Shown one piece after another: positions 5,841 to 7,580 of a stretch of DNA of 7,580 nucleotides. The stretch lies in NCBI GenBank assembly GCA_012514915.1, contig JAAYZJ010000014.1, positions 1 through 7,580 on the forward strand. The letters run 5' to 3'. This stretch comes from Lentisphaerota bacterium. Its GTDB lineage: Bacteria; Verrucomicrobiota; Kiritimatiellia; RFP12; JAAYLN01. The notes under the pieces were generated by a model. It had not been told where the DNA came from and searched no databases. It saw only the letters and a program-made list of their open reading frames with translations. The position numbers were made by a program, and so were the translations under genes. Position 1 is the stretch's first letter. Every line of letters begins with the position of its first letter.

Positions 5841-7136
5841 ATGATGATCATCAAGGGACAGTCGCTGCCCGGGGGACGATCGGGAGCCGCATTGATCGTG
5901 GTGTTGTGCCTGGCGCTGGTGAGCGCCATCATGACGGCCTCGGTCCTGCTCGGTGTCGGCACCCGCAACCGTCTGGCGCACCGGCAGGTCAATCTGGACC
6001 GTGCTTTTTTTATCGCCGAGGCCGGCGCGGAGCGGGCGGCCATGCGCGTGCTCAACGGAGATGAAGGCCCCTTCGAGCATGTCGGCGACCTGGCCGGCGG
6101 CCGTTATGCGGCGACCGTTGCCAACGTCGACAATCAAGACGGTTCGTTTTCCGTCGATATTGTTTCGGTCGGAACGGTGGAGCAAACCAGTCGGACCGTC
6201 TCGCTCAACGGCGTCCGGCAGGTCAGTTGGGCGCGCTACGCCCTTTGGTACAACCAGGAGGCGACCAAGCTGTGGATCATCCCGGGGGAAAGGTTCGACG
6301 GACGGGTCTACTCCCGCCCGCTGATGCATTTTCATGACTCCGATCTTCTGAGCCGGGGGCAGGCGCGGTTCACCGAGCGGGTGTGGACGGTGCCCGCCTA
6401 CATCGAGCGGTCGAGTTCAGCGGTTAAGCCCGTCTTCGAGAACGGCATCGTGATGGGGGCACCCAACGAGTCGATGTCGTCGATCGATCTCGACGACCTC
6501 CATGCCAAGTCGCTGGCCAACGGGCTGGTTCTTGAGGGGAACACCTCGATCCGGGTCAGCGGCTCGACCCTTTTGATCACGAACGCCCGCAAAGGGTGGA
6601 ACAACGCGCCGGTCGATCTGCCGGGCAACGGACTGGTCTATGTGAAGACCGTCACGGTGGGCTCCGGCTACCACCAGCAGACCTATCCCGGCAACGTCAC
6701 CTTGCGGGCACCCGACGGCTTGGCGGGGCGCCTCACCATCATTGCCGACAAGAACATCACCGTGCAGGATCATGTCCGCTATGCGACCGATCCCCGGGAG
6801 CAGCCGGCCTCGACCGACGCACTCGGCCTGATTGCGGGTGACAATGTCGTCATTGGCACCGAAGCCCCCGACAATCTTTCTCTGTATGCGCATATCATCT
6901 GCAAGGAGGGCGGGTTCGGCGTCCAGAACTACGATAGCGGCAATGCCCGCGGCACCCTGACCGTCTATGGCGGCATCGTCAACGAGATGCGGAACGCGGT
7001 CGGCACGTTCGGCGGCCGGTACGGCAACACCGGCTTCAGCAAGAACTACATCTATGACAAGCGCTTCGTGCGCAACCCACCGCCGCATTATCCGCGCTTG
7101 AACGACAACATCGCATGGACGGAGTGGGATGGATGA
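5841..7136 (+). CDS. PilX/GspK-like large minor pilin with conserved C-terminal domain
   Basis: A 431-residue protein. The N-terminus has SG then AALIVVLCLALVSAIMTASVLLG (cut expected after G15), followed by NLDRAFFIAEAGAERA (51-66), the wording of the PilX N-terminal family. Position +5 is Val20, not Glu; absence of Glu+5 is typical of PilX/GspK, which cap the fibre tip. Residues about 90-325 look beta-rich, without recognised domains. Residues about 326-430 hold a distinctive block: GLIAGDNVVIG, APDNLSLYAHI, GTLTVYGGIV, AVGTFGG, TGFSKNYIYDKR, NPPPHYP and a final IAWTEWD. I remember this block from other large PilX-like proteins (possibly the DUF4900 family). The start has AAGGAG (5830-5835), 5 bases before the first ATG and 8 before the next codon, also ATG. 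A 57-base gap precedes the gene; its stop overlaps the lipoprotein ATG. Much longer than Neisseria PilX, it is nearer GspK in size. Confidence 0.82.
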   Translation: MMIIKGQSLPGGRSGAALIVVLCLALVSAIMTASVLLGVGTRNRLAHRQVNLDRAFFIAEAGAERAAMRVLNGDEGPFEHVGDLAGGRYAATVANVDNQDGSFSVDIVSVGTVEQTSRTVSLNGVRQVSWARYALWYNQEATKLWIIPGERFDGRVYSRPLMHFHDSDLLSRGQARFTERVWTVPAYIERSSSAVKPVFENGIVMGAPNESMSSIDLDDLHAKSLANGLVLEGNTSIRVSGSTLLITNARKGWNNAPVDLPGNGLVYVKTVTVGSGYHQQTYPGNVTLRAPDGLAGRLTIIADKNITVQDHVRYATDPREQPASTDALGLIAGDNVVIGTEAPDNLSLYAHIICKEGGFGVQNYDSGNARGTLTVYGGIVNEMRNAVGTFGGRYGNTGFSKNYIYDKRFVRNPPPHYPRLNDNIAWTEWDG

Positions 7137-7507
7137 AAACACGAACGGGCGTCCTGGCCCTTGCTTGCCTGGCACTCACCGCGGGTTGCGATACCCATGC
7201 TCGCCGCCAGGCCGCGCCAGACAAACAGGCTTTCGACCCCGACGACACGGGCCAGGAACCGACCGCAGCGGTTCAGGCGTCGACCGAAACAGATGGGTCC
7301 GCGCCCCCGCTGGCCGCCTGCTTGTCGTTCGATCCCCCGTCGGTCGTCGACGATCTGGAGAGCTTGCGTGCGCAGGACGACGAGGCGGAACGGCTTGAGG
7401 CGGATTTGATCCAGTATGCCAGCAGGCAGGGGACGAATCATCCCTTCGCCCTGACGGAAACGCGAATCCAGTCGCTGATCACCCGCAGACGTTCCGCGCT
7501 CTATTGA
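7133..7507 (+). CDS. Small putative lipoprotein of unknown function, linked to the PilX-like gene
   Basis: The product is predicted to be 124 residues. The start MKTRTGVLALACLALTAGCD is a lipoprotein signal peptide: Lys/Arg tip, hydrophobic core and lipobox LTAG before Cys19, which would be lipidated and become the new N-terminus. Residue +2 is Asp20, which in E. coli keeps lipoproteins in the inner membrane; whether the rule holds here is unknown. The mature part is first a Gln/Thr/Pro/Ala-rich, probably disordered stretch (about 23-58), then an acidic helix (VVDDLESLRAQDDEAERLEADLIQYA) and a basic end (TRIQSLITRRRSALY). I recognise no family. The ATG overlaps the PilX-like stop (ATGA) and has GGAG 8 bases upstream, so the two are translationally coupled. 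An in-frame ATG six codons earlier would lie before the basic signal-peptide start. Context suggests a partner of the pilin-like proteins; it does not look like PilP. Confidence 0.75.
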   Translation: MKTRTGVLALACLALTAGCDTHARRQAAPDKQAFDPDDTGQEPTAAVQASTETDGSAPPLAACLSFDPPSVVDDLESLRAQDDEAERLEADLIQYASRQGTNHPFALTETRIQSLITRRRSALY

Positions 7508-7580
7508 CGGCTGCGGCGACGGTCTTTTTTTCGGCGGCCGTCGACAGACCGGCATGGTCCATCCGCTCCTGTCGCGCCGA

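Noticed and set aside
5780..6064. A TTG-started frame overlapping the PilW-like stop codon
   Set aside because: The TTGA overlap looks like coupling, but the translation is Arg/Gly-rich without motifs and most of it is out of frame with the PilX-like gene, which has its own good ribosome binding site.
5151..6335. A 394-codon minus-strand frame across the pilin genes
   Set aside because: It is antisense to three genes with clear prepilin motifs, and its product has no recognisable domain or signal.
7508..7580. A terminator after the lipoprotein gene, and a new gene starting at ATG 7554
   Set aside because: The T7 run (7525-7531) sits in the loop between CGACGG (7517-7522) and CCGTCG (7538-7543), not after a stem, so it is not a normal plus-strand terminator. 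The ATG has no ribosome binding site and only 9 codons are visible.

Overview
The window looks like the chromosome of a GC-rich diderm (Gram-negative type) bacterium. A BamA outer-membrane assembly protein with a signal peptide and five POTRA repeats proves an outer membrane. The DnaB wording around residues 358-416 (ETSAISSQIKSMAKELN, then LSQLSRAPEQR, then LSDLRDSGAIEQDADVV) and the rplI-dnaB-bamA order remind me of the PVC superphylum (Kiritimatiellota, Lentisphaerota, Verrucomicrobiota). That placement comes from memory of the families, not from a search, and is moderate to low in confidence. All recognisable genes lie on the plus strand.

Left block (1-4524): a tightly packed housekeeping operon. 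It holds the 3' end of rplI (ribosomal protein L9), dnaB (replicative helicase) 6 bases later, bamA one base after dnaB, and a small DtxR/MntR-type metal-responsive repressor 12 bases after bamA. The short gaps suggest one transcript joining ribosome, replication and envelope-assembly functions. The usual bamA neighbours skp and lpxD are not seen.

Middle (4525-4815): about 290 bases with no supportable gene. It holds a 9-bp inverted repeat right at the end of the repressor gene, an A-tract/T-tract hairpin that may be a terminator, a small palindrome, and a good sigma-54 type promoter (TGGTACGGGGCATGCTT, GG-N10-GC) pointing at the next genes.

Right block (4816-7507): four genes reading as one operon. 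Two are short prepilin-like proteins (PilV/GspI-like and PilW/GspJ-like), overlapping by 4 bases. The third is a large PilX/GspK-like protein that lacks the Glu+5 of ordinary pilins and has a conserved-looking C-terminal domain. The fourth is a small lipoprotein of unknown function whose ATG overlaps the PilX-like stop codon. This matches the minor-pilin (tip-initiation) module of a type IV pilus or the minor pseudopilins of a type II secretion system. The likely sigma-54 promoter fits the known use of RpoN for pilus genes. No major pilin, ATPase, secretin or prepilin peptidase lies in the window, so the fibre this module serves is unknown.

Nothing here is clearly a new system. The parts most worth following are the sigma-54 promoter, the PilX-like protein paired with its lipoprotein, and the mixed metal site of the repressor.
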